Shown here one piece after another: positions 1 to 9,061 of a DNA stretch of 64,000 nucleotides. A program made the position numbers and the translations under genes. The notes below the pieces were generated by a model. The model had not been told where the DNA came from. It searched no databases and saw only the letters and a list, made by a program, of their open reading frames with translations. Origin of the DNA: an uncultured Brevundimonas sp. (GTDB lineage: Bacteria; Pseudomonadota; Alphaproteobacteria; Caulobacterales; Caulobacteraceae); the NCBI RefSeq assembly GCF_937870815.1, contig NZ_CALMZS010000211.1, positions 1 to 64,000 of the forward strand, given 5' to 3'. Every line of letters starts with the position of its first letter. The stretch's first letter is position 1.

Positions 1-417
1 CTGTGGCTGGCCGCCGACGGCACGGTCAAGCCCTGGGACGGCGACATGGACGACTATGCCCGCTTCGTCCTCGACCGCGCCAAACAGGCGGCGGTGCGGC
101 CGAGCCAGATCAAGGAAGAAGCCGCCGGAAACGCCCCTCAGGCAGCGGGCGCCCGCGGCGCGAGCGATAGGGCCAACAAGAAGAAGTCCGGCCCGTCGCC
201 CTCGACCCTGCGCTACGCCGTACGGAAGGCCGAGGAGCGCGTCCTCGCCCTGACCACCGAACTGGCCCGCCTCGACGACGACATCGCCAACGCCTCGATC
301 GGCAACCCCAGGGCCCTCGAGGGCCTGACCCGCGCCCGGACCAAAACCCAGGCCGACCTCGACGCGGCGGAAGCCGCCTGGATGCAGGCCGAGGAAGCTC
401 TGGCGGAGGTGGGCTGA
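1..417 (+). CDS. ABC-F family ATPase (Uup-like), C-terminal fragment cut by the window edge
   Basis: Frame 1 is open from base 1 (LWLAADGTVKPWDGDMDDYARFVLDR...). This matches the C-terminus typical of ABC-F proteins followed by a coiled-coil tail. Confidence 0.8.
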   Translation: MWLAADGTVKPWDGDMDDYARFVLDRAKQAAVRPSQIKEEAAGNAPQAAGARGASDRANKKKSGPSPSTLRYAVRKAEERVLALTTELARLDDDIANASIGNPRALEGLTRARTKTQADLDAAEAAWMQAEEALAEVG

Positions 418-430
418 CCGGTGCGCCGTT

Positions 431-486
431 CCTTCCCCCCTTGCGGGGGAAGGTGGCCCGCGGAGCGGGTCGGATGGGGGGTGTGA
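431..486 (+). repeat. REP-like palindromic element A (two hairpins)
   Basis: CCTTCCCCC-CTTGC-GGGGGAAGG hairpin, then CCCGC-GGA-GCGGG hairpin, then TCGGATGGGGGGTGTG. An inverted copy is at 871..927. Confidence 0.85.
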
Positions 487-516
487 GCACCGGCCGCTCC
501 CGGCTAAGCTCCACCC

Positions 517-930
517 ATGGCCGTCCACCACGACCGCGCCTACGCCTCTGCGCGTCGCCAGCGCAAAACCCCGACCACCGCCGAAAAGGCGCTGTGGGCG
601 CTCGTCCGTGACCGACAGACCGACAACCTGCGCTTCCGCCGTCAGATGCCCATCGGTCCGTATGTCGCCGACTGCTGCTGCCCTTCGCTCAAGCTCGTGC
701 TCGAAGCCGACGGCGGCGTCCACGTACTGCGAGAGACCGAGGATCAGGCGCGGGACGACTGGCTTCGCTCCCAAGGCTTCGTCATCCTGCGCTTCCCGAA
801 CGAGACGATTCTTGTAAAGCTGAACACCGTCCTCGATGAGATCCGCGCCCATGCCGCCAAGACCGGGGAACACACCCCCCATCCGTCTCGCTCCGCGAGC
901 CACCTTCCCCCGCAAGGGGGGAAGGTGATC
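517..930 (+). CDS. DUF559 domain (Vsr-like endonuclease fold) protein; in-frame with downstream holC (ORF 517..1392)
   Basis: ARRQRKTPTTAEKALWALVRDRQTDNLRFRRQMPIGPYVADCCCPSLKLVLEADGGVH is the DUF559 signature. The ORF continues through repeat B into HolC without a stop. Confidence 0.85.
871..927 (-). repeat. REP-like palindromic element B (inverted copy of A)
   Basis: The reverse complement CACCTTCCCCCCTTGCGGGGGAAGGTGGCTCGCGGAGCGAGACGGATGGGGGGTGTG aligns with element A. Second-stem changes C>T and G>A are compensatory. Confidence 0.85.
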
Positions 931-933
931 AGC

Positions 934-1392
934 ATGACCCCGAAGCCGGAAATCTGGTTCTACCATCTGGAGCGCTCGAGGCTGGACCAGGTGCTGCCCG
1001 GCCTGCTGGAGAAGACCCGCGAACGGGGCTGGCGGGCGCTGGTCCGCGCCGCCGACGAACGGCTGCTCGAGGACATCGACGAGCGGCTGTGGACCTACCG
1101 GGACGACAGCTTCCTCGCCCACGGCGGCGACTCCGGGCCCGAGGCGGCGCGCCAGCCGATCGTGCTGACGCGGGGCGGCGAGAACCCGAACGGCGCTCAG
1201 GCGCTGTTCATCCTGGACGACGCAGAGCTTGGCGATACGAAAGGGTTCGATCGATGTTTCATCATCTTCGACGGCAGGGACGAGGCGGCCCTGGCCTCGG
1301 CCCGGGCGCGCTGGAAGACGCTGAAGGCCGCGGGCGCGAACCTGGCCTACTGGAGACAGTCTCCCGAGGGGCGCTGGGAAAAGGCGGCCTGA
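934..1392 (+). CDS. holC: DNA polymerase III chi subunit
   Basis: MTPKPEIWFYHLERSRLDQVLPGLLEKTRERGWRALVRAADERLLEDIDERLWTYRDDSFLAHG... is typical HolC. ATG at 934. Confidence 0.9.
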   Translation: MTPKPEIWFYHLERSRLDQVLPGLLEKTRERGWRALVRAADERLLEDIDERLWTYRDDSFLAHGGDSGPEAARQPIVLTRGGENPNGAQALFILDDAELGDTKGFDRCFIIFDGRDEAALASARARWKTLKAAGANLAYWRQSPEGRWEKAA

Positions 1393-1703
1393 TCGCCGTG
1401 CTGGCGCTGGCCGGCTGCGAAACGCCGGCCTCGGACGCGTCCGCGCCCCGGGCCGTGGAGGCGGCGCAGATGACCCAGCCGGTCGGGGTCCGCGCCGTCA
1501 GTCCCACCACCGACATGTGCGGGGCCGGCGAGCTGCAGTGGCTGGTCGGGAAACCGAAGACCGACATCCCCGTTCCGGTCGATGTCGTCAATCGCCGGGT
1601 CACCTGCACCACCTGCCCGGTGACCGAGGACTATTCGCCCCACCGTCTGAACATCTTCTTCAACGAACAGACGGAGATCATCGAGCAGGTCCGGTGCGGC
1701 TGA
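1374..1703 (+). CDS. Peptidase inhibitor I78-like lipoprotein, copy 1 (start uncertain)
   Basis: Lipobox LIAVLALAGC. C-terminal I78-like pattern WLVGK...CTTCPVTEDYSPHRLNIFFNEQTEIIEQVRCG. No ATG fits well; a CTG at 1374 is plausible. Confidence 0.6.
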   Translation: MGKGGLIAVLALAGCETPASDASAPRAVEAAQMTQPVGVRAVSPTTDMCGAGELQWLVGKPKTDIPVPVDVVNRRVTCTTCPVTEDYSPHRLNIFFNEQTEIIEQVRCG

Positions 1704-1720
1704 AGCCAGGGGAGACGCCC

Positions 1721-2008
1721 ATGACCGTCCGCTTCACCGGCCTTGCCGCTGTCGGCCTCCTGGCCGCGGCCTGCGCCCCCGTCCCGGCCGCCGCCCCGGC
1801 GCCGGAAGCCGACCTGTCCCCGTGCCGGGCCGACCAGTACCTGGATTTCATCGGCCGCCACCGGTCGGAGCTGCCGCCCCGGCCGGCCGGGGAGGTCTGG
1901 CGCGTCACCTGCACCACCTGCCCCGTGACCATGGATTACAATCCGCGCCGCATGAACGTCCTTTATCAGGCGTCCAGCGGCGTGATCCGCGAAATCAAAT
2001 GCGGTTGA
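1721..2008 (+). CDS. Peptidase inhibitor I78-like lipoprotein, copy 2
   Basis: MTVRFTGLAAVGLLAAAC lipoprotein signal. CTTCPVTMDYNPRRMNVLYQ...IKCG. Confidence 0.75.
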   Translation: MTVRFTGLAAVGLLAAACAPVPAAAPAPEADLSPCRADQYLDFIGRHRSELPPRPAGEVWRVTCTTCPVTMDYNPRRMNVLYQASSGVIREIKCG

Positions 2009-2436
2009 GGACGCTGACGCCCATGGCCGGGGCGCTGATTCTGGCGGGCTGCGCCGAACGGGAGTCGTCGCCGGCCCCGGCGGATGCGGTTCCGGCGGAC
2101 GGGGCCCGGATGGACGGGGCCCGGATGGACGGGGCCCGGATGGACGGGGCCCGGATGGACGGGGCCCGGATGGACGGGGGACCGGCGGCGGCGCCGGCCG
2201 GTCCCCCGTCCGGGAACGGCGCGGCGGCCAGGCCGACCCCGGCCGACTCCTGCGGCGCCGCCGCACGCCAGGACTGGATCGGCCGCGCCCGCGCCGACCT
2301 GCCGTCGCCGCCGCCGGGAGCGGTCTGGCGGGTGTTCGAGACCGGCCAGCCGGTCACCCAGGACCTGCGCCCCGAGCGCCTCGACATCGAGATCGACCCC
2401 GGGCGCCAGGTCGTCGTCCGCCTTCGCTGCGGCTGA
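1999..2436 (+). CDS. Peptidase inhibitor I78-like lipoprotein, copy 3, with GARMD tandem repeat
   Basis: MRLRTLTPMAGALILAGC signal. (DGARM)n repeat, then DWIGRARADLP...PVTQDLRPERLDIEIDPGRQVVVRLRCG. Confidence 0.75.
   Translation: MRLRTLTPMAGALILAGCAERESSPAPADAVPADGARMDGARMDGARMDGARMDGARMDGGPAAAPAGPPSGNGAAARPTPADSCGAAARQDWIGRARADLPSPPPGAVWRVFETGQPVTQDLRPERLDIEIDPGRQVVVRLRCG
2098..2172 (+). repeat. 15-bp tandem repeat, 5 identical units (GACGGGGCCCGGATG)
   Basis: Five perfect in-frame copies read directly. Confidence 0.95.
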
Positions 2437-2623
2437 TCCGTCCGCCGGGATCGCCGATGTGACGGATGTAACGGATGTCCCGGGTCGATGTCGCGGGATT
2501 GTCTCGCATATAGCGACGGATTGTCCCGGTTGTCGCGAAGGATTGTCGCGCATGTCCCGGGTCGAACGGATCGAAATCGTCGTCCCGGCGGGCCGGAAGC
2601 CCGCCCGGGACTGGTCGAAATCG

Positions 2624-4099
2624 TCAGGCCTCGTAGCTGTCCGCCACCATCCGATCGAGGGTGCGGACCCCCCAGCCGACGGCCCCGTCCGGCACGGTCG
2701 GATTCTTGCTCTCCTTGATCCAGGCGGTGGGGGCGATGTCGATGTGCGCCCACGGCACGCCGTTGGTGAAGCGCTGCAGGAACAGGGCGGCGGTGATCGA
2801 GCCGCCGGCCCGGCCGTTGCCGGTGTTCTTCACGTCGGCGATCGGACTGTCGATGTGGCGCTCGTAGGCGTCCGGGATCGGCATGCGCCAGGCGTTTTCG
2901 CCGACCTTGGGCGCGGCGGCGAGGAAGTTGTTGGCCAGCTCGTCCGAGTTCGAGAACACCCCGGCGTATTCGAGGCCGAGGGCCACGATCATGGCCCCGG
3001 TCAGCGTGGCCAGGTCGAGCATGAATTTCGGCTTGAACCGCGCCTGGGCGTACCAGAGGCAGTCGGCCAGAACGAGGCGGCCCTCGGCGTCGGTGTTGAG
3101 CACCTCGACCGACTGGCCGGACAGCGACATGACCACGTCGCCGGGGCGCTGAGCCGCGCCGTCGGGCATGTTCTCGACCAGGCCCAGAACGCCGACGGCG
3201 TTGACCCGGGCCTTGCGGCCCGCCAGCGCGTGCATCAGTCCGGCCACGGCGGCGGCGCCGCCCATGTCCCACTTCATCTCCTCCATGCCGTCGGCCGGCT
3301 TGATGGAGATGCCGCCGGTGTCGAAACAGACGCCCTTGCCGACGAAGGCGATCGGCTGGTCGCCCTTCCGGCCGCCGTTCCATTTGAGGATGGCCACCTG
3401 GCTCTCGCGGACGCTGCCCTGGCCGACCGCGAGCAGGGTGCGGAAGCCGAGCTTTTCGAGCTCCTTCTCGCCGAGGATCTCGACTTCGAGGCCCAGTTTC
3501 TCGAGCCCCTTCACCCGCCGGGCGAACTCTTCCGGATAGAGGACATTGGCCGGCTCGCTGACCAGATCGCGCGAGAACTCGACGGCGTCCGCCACCGGGG
3601 CCAGCCGCTCGTAGGCGGCCTTGGCGGCCTTTACGTCGGCGGCGGCGACCTTGATCGTCTCGATGGACGGCGTCTTCTCCGGCTTCAGCGTGGTGCGGTA
3701 TTTCAGGAACCGGTAGGCGGCGAGGCGGGCGGCGAAGGCGGCCCGGGCGGCCTGGTCGGCGGACAGGTCGCGGGCGTCGATGGTCAGCGAAGCCGCGCCG
3801 GAAAGCTTGACCGCCTGGTAGGCGGCGCCGGCGGCGGTCTCCAGGGCCAGGTCGTCGAACCTGTCCGTCTCGCCCGCGCCGGTCAGGACCACGGTGCCGG
3901 CGTCGATCCCGACGGGCGCCGGGACGACCAGGGTGCTGTTCGACCCGCCCGTGAAGCGGCCGGCGCCCATGGCCCGGGCCAGGGCGCCTGACGTCGCCGC
4001 GTCGTGCTCGGCGCCCCGTCCCTGGAAAGTGCGGCCCTCGTGGACCAGGACGGCCAGCACCTCGGCTTCGCGGGTCGACGCGACGAACTCGATCTTCAT
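2624..4099 (-). CDS. pepA: Leucyl aminopeptidase (M17)
   Basis: PIAFVGKGVCFDTGGISIKPADGMEEMKWDMGGAAAVAG and NTDAEGRLVLADCL metal/active-site motifs. Confidence 0.95.
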   Translation of the reverse strand: MKIEFVASTREAEVLAVLVHEGRTFQGRGAEHDAATSGALARAMGAGRFTGGSNSTLVVPAPVGIDAGTVVLTGAGETDRFDDLALETAAGAAYQAVKLSGAASLTIDARDLSADQAARAAFAARLAAYRFLKYRTTLKPEKTPSIETIKVAAADVKAAKAAYERLAPVADAVEFSRDLVSEPANVLYPEEFARRVKGLEKLGLEVEILGEKELEKLGFRTLLAVGQGSVRESQVAILKWNGGRKGDQPIAFVGKGVCFDTGGISIKPADGMEEMKWDMGGAAAVAGLMHALAGRKARVNAVGVLGLVENMPDGAAQRPGDVVMSLSGQSVEVLNTDAEGRLVLADCLWYAQARFKPKFMLDLATLTGAMIVALGLEYAGVFSNSDELANNFLAAAPKVGENAWRMPIPDAYERHIDSPIADVKNTGNGRAGGSITAALFLQRFTNGVPWAHIDIAPTAWIKESKNPTVPDGAVGWGVRTLDRMVADSYEA

Positions 4100-4232
4100 A
4101 GGCTACTCCGGCCGGGACCGGCGTCCCGGGCATGCTTACAGGGGTCGCGTTCGGCGCCTGTCGCCGATGCGCGGGGATGTGTGTATTAGAGGCGTTCCAG
4201 CCGCCGCCTGCAACGGGCGATTTCCTCCGTTT

Positions 4233-5366
4233 ATGACGCTGATTCAAGGTTATCTTTTCCGACAGATCGCCCGACCTGTCGTCGGAGCGTGCGCCGCGCT
4301 GGCCGGAATCGGCATCCTCAGCCAGAGCCTCGATCAACTCGAGGTTATCGTCGAACGTGGCCAGAGCGTCTGGGTCATGGTCAAGCTGACCCTGCTGGCG
4401 GTTCCCCAGCTTCTGGCGGTGATCGTGCCCATCGGCCTGTTCGTCGGGGCCCTGGTCGCGCTGACCCGGCTTCAGCGCGAGCAGGAATTGACCGCTGTTT
4501 TCGCGTCGGGGGTGACCCGCTGGTCGGCGATTCGCCCGGCCGTCCGCATCGCCGTGATCGCGGCCCTGCTGACCCTCGTCGTCACCACCGTGCTGCAGCC
4601 CTGGGCGCAGCGGCGGGCCCGGGCCGAGGCCTTCACGGTCCGCACGGACATGGCCGCCCTGCTGGTCGAGGAGGGCCGGTTCGTGGAAGGGCCCGACGGC
4701 CTCACCGTCTATGTTCAGCAGATTGAGCAGAACGGCCTGCTGAAGAACATCTTCATCTACCAGGCCGAGAACGACCGGGTGACGACCTGGGACGCGGCCG
4801 AGGCCCGGTTCTCGCGCATCGACGGCGAGCCGATCCTGACCCTGATCGACGGGTCCTGGCAGCGCTACTCCCGCCGCGGCGTGCTCGAACACCTGTCGTT
4901 CGGACGCCAGGACGTGCCGCTCGGACGCTATTCCGAGGTGACGGACACGATCCGCTACAAGCCGGCGGATCTCTATCTGACCCAGCTGCTCGACCCGTCG
5001 CCCGGCGATCTGGAGCGGGTCGGCTCCGCCGGCGAGCTGCGCGCCGAGGCCCATTCCCGGCTGTCGGCCCCGTTGTACGCCCTGCTGGCCATGGCCATGG
5101 CGCTGTCGGCGATCCTCGGCGGCCAGTTCAGCCGCACCGGCTACAGCCTGCGCATCGCCCGCGTCGCCGCCGCCTTCCTGATCATCCGCATCGTCGGCTA
5201 CGGGATCGTGGCCGCGAGCGCCTGGAACGGCTGGCTCAACGTCTTCCAGTATCTGTTGCCCCTCGCGGCGACGGCGGTCTCCCTGCGCCTGCTGTTCCGG
5301 GCCCTGAAGCCGCGACGGCGGCGCGTCTGGCCGGCGCTCGAGCGGCTGAAGGCGAGGCTGGCTTGA
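4233..5366 (+). CDS. lptF: LPS export permease LptF
   Basis: YjgP/YjgQ family; MTLIQGYLFRQIARPVVGACAALAGI. Overlaps lptG. Confidence 0.92.
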   Translation: MTLIQGYLFRQIARPVVGACAALAGIGILSQSLDQLEVIVERGQSVWVMVKLTLLAVPQLLAVIVPIGLFVGALVALTRLQREQELTAVFASGVTRWSAIRPAVRIAVIAALLTLVVTTVLQPWAQRRARAEAFTVRTDMAALLVEEGRFVEGPDGLTVYVQQIEQNGLLKNIFIYQAENDRVTTWDAAEARFSRIDGEPILTLIDGSWQRYSRRGVLEHLSFGRQDVPLGRYSEVTDTIRYKPADLYLTQLLDPSPGDLERVGSAGELRAEAHSRLSAPLYALLAMAMALSAILGGQFSRTGYSLRIARVAAAFLIIRIVGYGIVAASAWNGWLNVFQYLLPLAATAVSLRLLFRALKPRRRRVWPALERLKARLA

Positions 5367-6469
5367 GCGCGCCGTCGCGGCTCCGGCTGGGCCGGATCGA
5401 GCGCTATGTGCTGGTTCAGCAGGCGCGCTCCCTCGCCGTCGCCCTCGGCGTGATCGCCGCCCTGATCATGCTGATCGATTTCGTCGAAATCTCCCGCGGG
5501 CTCGGCTCGGACGTGGACCTTTCGGGGATGCGCATCCTCGGCCTGATGCTGTTGAAGTCGCCCCAGGTCATTCTCCAACTGATGCCGTTCGTCTTCCTGT
5601 TCGGCACGCTGGCGGCCTTCGTCAGCCTGAACCGCCGCAGCGAGCTGATCGCCATGCGGGCGGCCGGACTGTCGGCCTGGCGGTTCGTGCTGCCGGCCGC
5701 CGGCGCGGCCTTCCTGTTCGGCGTCGTCACGGTCGCCGCGCTCGGCCCGCTGGCGGCCTCGGCCGACGGATTGTTCCAGCGCGAGCGGACCCGCCTGTCG
5801 GGCGCGACGACGCCGTCGGAGGCCGTGTGGATCCGCGAGGGCGACGACACCCGGCAGATGGTCATCCGCGCCGAACGGCAGGATCGCGCCAATGCGCGGC
5901 TGCTGGGCGTGACCTTCTTCATCTACGCCACCGACGGCGACGGCCACCGCACCTTCCGGGAACGTATCGACGCGCAGTCGGCCTCGCTGAGCGCGGGACG
6001 CTGGCGGCTGGTCGACGCGGTAGGGGCCCAGATCGGCCAACGCGCCGTGCGATACGAGACCCTGGACCTGCTTTCCAGCCTCGCCGACGACGAGGCCTTC
6101 GAGCGTTTCGCCCGACCTCAGTCGACATCGTTCTGGTCGCTTCCGGGCCAGATCGCCCGGGTCGAGGCGGCCGGGTTTTCCAGCACGGCGTACCGGCTGC
6201 GGCTGCAGCAGCTGCTCGCCACCCCGCTGATGTTCGCGGCCATGTCGATTCTCGCCGCAGCCTTCTCGCTGCGCCTGATGCGGCTGGGGGATCTGGCGCG
6301 CATGAGCCTGGCGGCCGTCGTGCTCGGCTTCGGCTTCTTTTTCGTCAACCAGGCCGCCTCGGCCTTCGGCTCGGCCGAGGTCATCCCGCCGTGGCTGGCC
6401 GCGTGGCTGCCGCCCTTGCTGACGGCGCTCGCCGCCTTCACCTTGCTGTTCTATACCGAAGACGGCTAA
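5363..6469 (+). CDS. lptG: LPS export permease LptG
   Basis: YjgP/YjgQ family, directly downstream of lptF. Confidence 0.92.
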   Translation: MSAPSRLRLGRIERYVLVQQARSLAVALGVIAALIMLIDFVEISRGLGSDVDLSGMRILGLMLLKSPQVILQLMPFVFLFGTLAAFVSLNRRSELIAMRAAGLSAWRFVLPAAGAAFLFGVVTVAALGPLAASADGLFQRERTRLSGATTPSEAVWIREGDDTRQMVIRAERQDRANARLLGVTFFIYATDGDGHRTFRERIDAQSASLSAGRWRLVDAVGAQIGQRAVRYETLDLLSSLADDEAFERFARPQSTSFWSLPGQIARVEAAGFSSTAYRLRLQQLLATPLMFAAMSILAAAFSLRLMRLGDLARMSLAAVVLGFGFFFVNQAASAFGSAEVIPPWLAAWLPPLLTALAAFTLLFYTEDG

Positions 6470-6506
6470 GCGAAGCCCCCGCCCGTCGTCCTTCGCCGTC
6501 CCTCGA

Positions 6507-8963
6507 GTGAGCCGCATGCCGCGTGATCGCCGCGCCGAAACAGGAGCCCTGCGCCTCCGGCTGCTGGCCGGCGCCGCCGCCGTGGCCCTGGTGTCGTGGA
6601 GCGGCGCGGCCCAGGCCCGGCAAACCCCGGCTGCCGATCGCGAAATCCAGCGCGGCCCCGACGGCTTGCCCGCGGACGCCGTCTACCTCGAGGCTGACCG
6701 GACCTCGCGCGAGGGCGACATCATCTCGGCCGCCGGCGATACCGAGCGGGTGCTGGCCCGTTTCCGCAACACGACCCTGCGCGCCGGTCGGCTGACCTAC
6801 GACCTCAACGCCGGCGTCGCGACGGCCGACGACCGCGTCGAATTCGTCGATCCAGATGGCAACGTTGTCTTCGCCAGCCACCTCGAGCTCGACTCGGACC
6901 TGAGGGCCGGCGTCGCCGTCGATTTCGCCACCCGCTTCCGCAACGGGGCCAGCCTGATGGCCGCCACCGCCGTGCGTCGCAGCGAGAACGTCAACGAGCT
7001 GAACTACGCCCTGTTCACGCCCTGCCCGATCTGTGACGCCGAAGGCAATCATCGGGAGCCCAGCATCGCCATCCAGGCGGAGAAGGTGGTCCAGGACGAG
7101 GGCCTGCGGGCGGTGCTCTACCGCAACGCCGTGTTCCGCGTCGGGGGCGTGCCGGTCTTCTACCTGCCGTATTTCGCCCATCCCGATCCGACCGTCGAGC
7201 GCGCCTCGGGCTTTCTCGTGCCCATCCCGAGCTATGACGAGGGCCGCGGTCTCAGCCTCGAGATTCCCTATCTGAAGGTCGTGTCACCCTCGGAGGACTG
7301 GCTGATCAGTCCGCAGATCAACAGCCGGGTCGCGCCGCTGCTCAACCTGCAATGGCGGCGCCGGTTCGGCGACGGAACCGTCGTGCTTCGCGGCGGCTAC
7401 ACCTACGAACGCAAATTCGGCGACTTCGACCTCGACGGCGACGGCGACGCCGAAAGCAACGTCAAATTCGGCGACCGCACCAGCCGCAGCTTCTTTCTCG
7501 GACATGGGCGGTTCGATCCGGAGGGTCCGTGGCGCTGGGGCTTCACGGCGGAGCGCACGTCGGACAAGACCCTGTTCGACCGCTACGACGTTCGCGATCC
7601 GTATCAGGACAACGGCCTCTACTACGGCGACCAGCGCCGGCTGATCAGCCAAGTCTACGCCGAGCACCAGACCGACCGCTCCTATGTCTCGGTCGCGGCC
7701 TTCGCCCTGCAGAGCCTCCGCGTCGTCCGTTTCGATCCGGTCACGCCGGCGCTCAATGAATTCGAACGGGACGGCGCCCTGCCCATCGTCGCGCCGCTGA
7801 TCGAGGCGCGCTGGGAACCCGACGGCCCGGTGCTGGGAGGCCGGCTGCGACTGCGCGGGTCGGCGGTGTCGCTGGCCCGCGAAGACTACGTCGGCAGCCC
7901 GGTGCTGCGACCCGGCGTCGCCGCCCCGGGGCCGGCCCCGGGCCTGGCCGGGGTGGACAGCCGCCGCGTCTCGGGTCAGGCCGACTGGCGCCGGACCATG
8001 ATCTCGCCGATGGGTGTGCGCTGGGAACCGTTCGTCGATCTGCGGGCGGATTTCTACTCGATCTCCGACCTGCCGTCGGTGACGGGGCCGCAGGATGACG
8101 AGATCGGCCGCGGACGCGCCACCGCCGGGCTCGATGTCAGCTATCCGCTGATCCGGCGATTCGGGGCCTCCGAGATGATTCTCGAGCCGAGGGCCCAGCT
8201 GTCGGCCTCGACCGAGGCGGACCTCGATCCCCGCATTCCGAACGAAGACAGCGAGACCATCGAGCTCGACGAGACTTCGCTGTTCCGGATCGACCGGTTC
8301 CCCGGCTACGATCTCCACGAGGAGGGGCTGCGCCTCACGACGGGGGCCCGCACGACGCTGCGTTGGGAGGACGGCCGGCAGGCCAGCCTGTTCATCGGCC
8401 GCAGCTTCCGGTCGGACCCGGAGCCGGCCTTTCTGGTTCCCGTGCCAGACCCACCCGCCGACTTGTATGATCCGTCCGGCCTGGCCTCCGATACGTCCGA
8501 CTGGGTGGTCGAGGGTGATTTCTCGCCGTCCGACCGCATCCGCGGCTGGGGTCATGCGACAATCGACTCGAGCGGCGATGTCCGGCGGGCTGAAATCGCC
8601 GTCGATGGTCGCTGGGGCCGGCGGAACCTGGCGACGGCCAGCTACATTCTCGACCAGTCCAATCCGCGGCCCGGACCGAACAACCGCAACTACGAATTCC
8701 TGCAGCTGGCGGGGCAGCAATTCCTGTACGGGAATTGGGGCCTGACGTTCTCCGGGATCGCCGATCTGGAACGGACCCCGCGTCCCGGGCAGCCGGACCC
8801 GGGATATCTGGTGCGGTCTGAAGTCGGCCTGCTGTTCGATGACGACTGCTTCCGGTTCGAGTTGGGCTGGCGGCGGGATAACACCAGCGTGAGGCCCTCC
8901 GGGCCGTCGGAAGGCCCCTATGTGCGCCTAACCCTCGCCACTTTCGGCGGTACAGGATATTGA
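6507..8963 (+). CDS. lptD: LPS-assembly protein LptD
   Basis: Signal peptide, OstA-like N-domain (YDLNAGVATADDRVEFVDPDGNVVFASHLELDSDL), CPIC motif, beta-barrel. Synteny with lptFG and surA. Confidence 0.93.
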   Translation: MSRMPRDRRAETGALRLRLLAGAAAVALVSWSGAAQARQTPAADREIQRGPDGLPADAVYLEADRTSREGDIISAAGDTERVLARFRNTTLRAGRLTYDLNAGVATADDRVEFVDPDGNVVFASHLELDSDLRAGVAVDFATRFRNGASLMAATAVRRSENVNELNYALFTPCPICDAEGNHREPSIAIQAEKVVQDEGLRAVLYRNAVFRVGGVPVFYLPYFAHPDPTVERASGFLVPIPSYDEGRGLSLEIPYLKVVSPSEDWLISPQINSRVAPLLNLQWRRRFGDGTVVLRGGYTYERKFGDFDLDGDGDAESNVKFGDRTSRSFFLGHGRFDPEGPWRWGFTAERTSDKTLFDRYDVRDPYQDNGLYYGDQRRLISQVYAEHQTDRSYVSVAAFALQSLRVVRFDPVTPALNEFERDGALPIVAPLIEARWEPDGPVLGGRLRLRGSAVSLAREDYVGSPVLRPGVAAPGPAPGLAGVDSRRVSGQADWRRTMISPMGVRWEPFVDLRADFYSISDLPSVTGPQDDEIGRGRATAGLDVSYPLIRRFGASEMILEPRAQLSASTEADLDPRIPNEDSETIELDETSLFRIDRFPGYDLHEEGLRLTTGARTTLRWEDGRQASLFIGRSFRSDPEPAFLVPVPDPPADLYDPSGLASDTSDWVVEGDFSPSDRIRGWGHATIDSSGDVRRAEIAVDGRWGRRNLATASYILDQSNPRPGPNNRNYEFLQLAGQQFLYGNWGLTFSGIADLERTPRPGQPDPGYLVRSEVGLLFDDDCFRFELGWRRDNTSVRPSGPSEGPYVRLTLATFGGTGY

Positions 8964-9061
8964 CGGGGCGACGGGCGCCATCCGGCGTGCGATTTCGGTT
9001 GCGCGCCGGTGGCCGGGAACCGGGCAGCACCGGCGGCGCCGTTTGAGGAACCAGGACTGAC

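Noticed and set aside
1995-5054. Very long minus-strand ORF (1019 aa)
   Set aside because: Antisense frame shadow of GC-rich lptF/pepA and neighbours; low-complexity R/G/P-rich translation, overlaps confidently identified genes.
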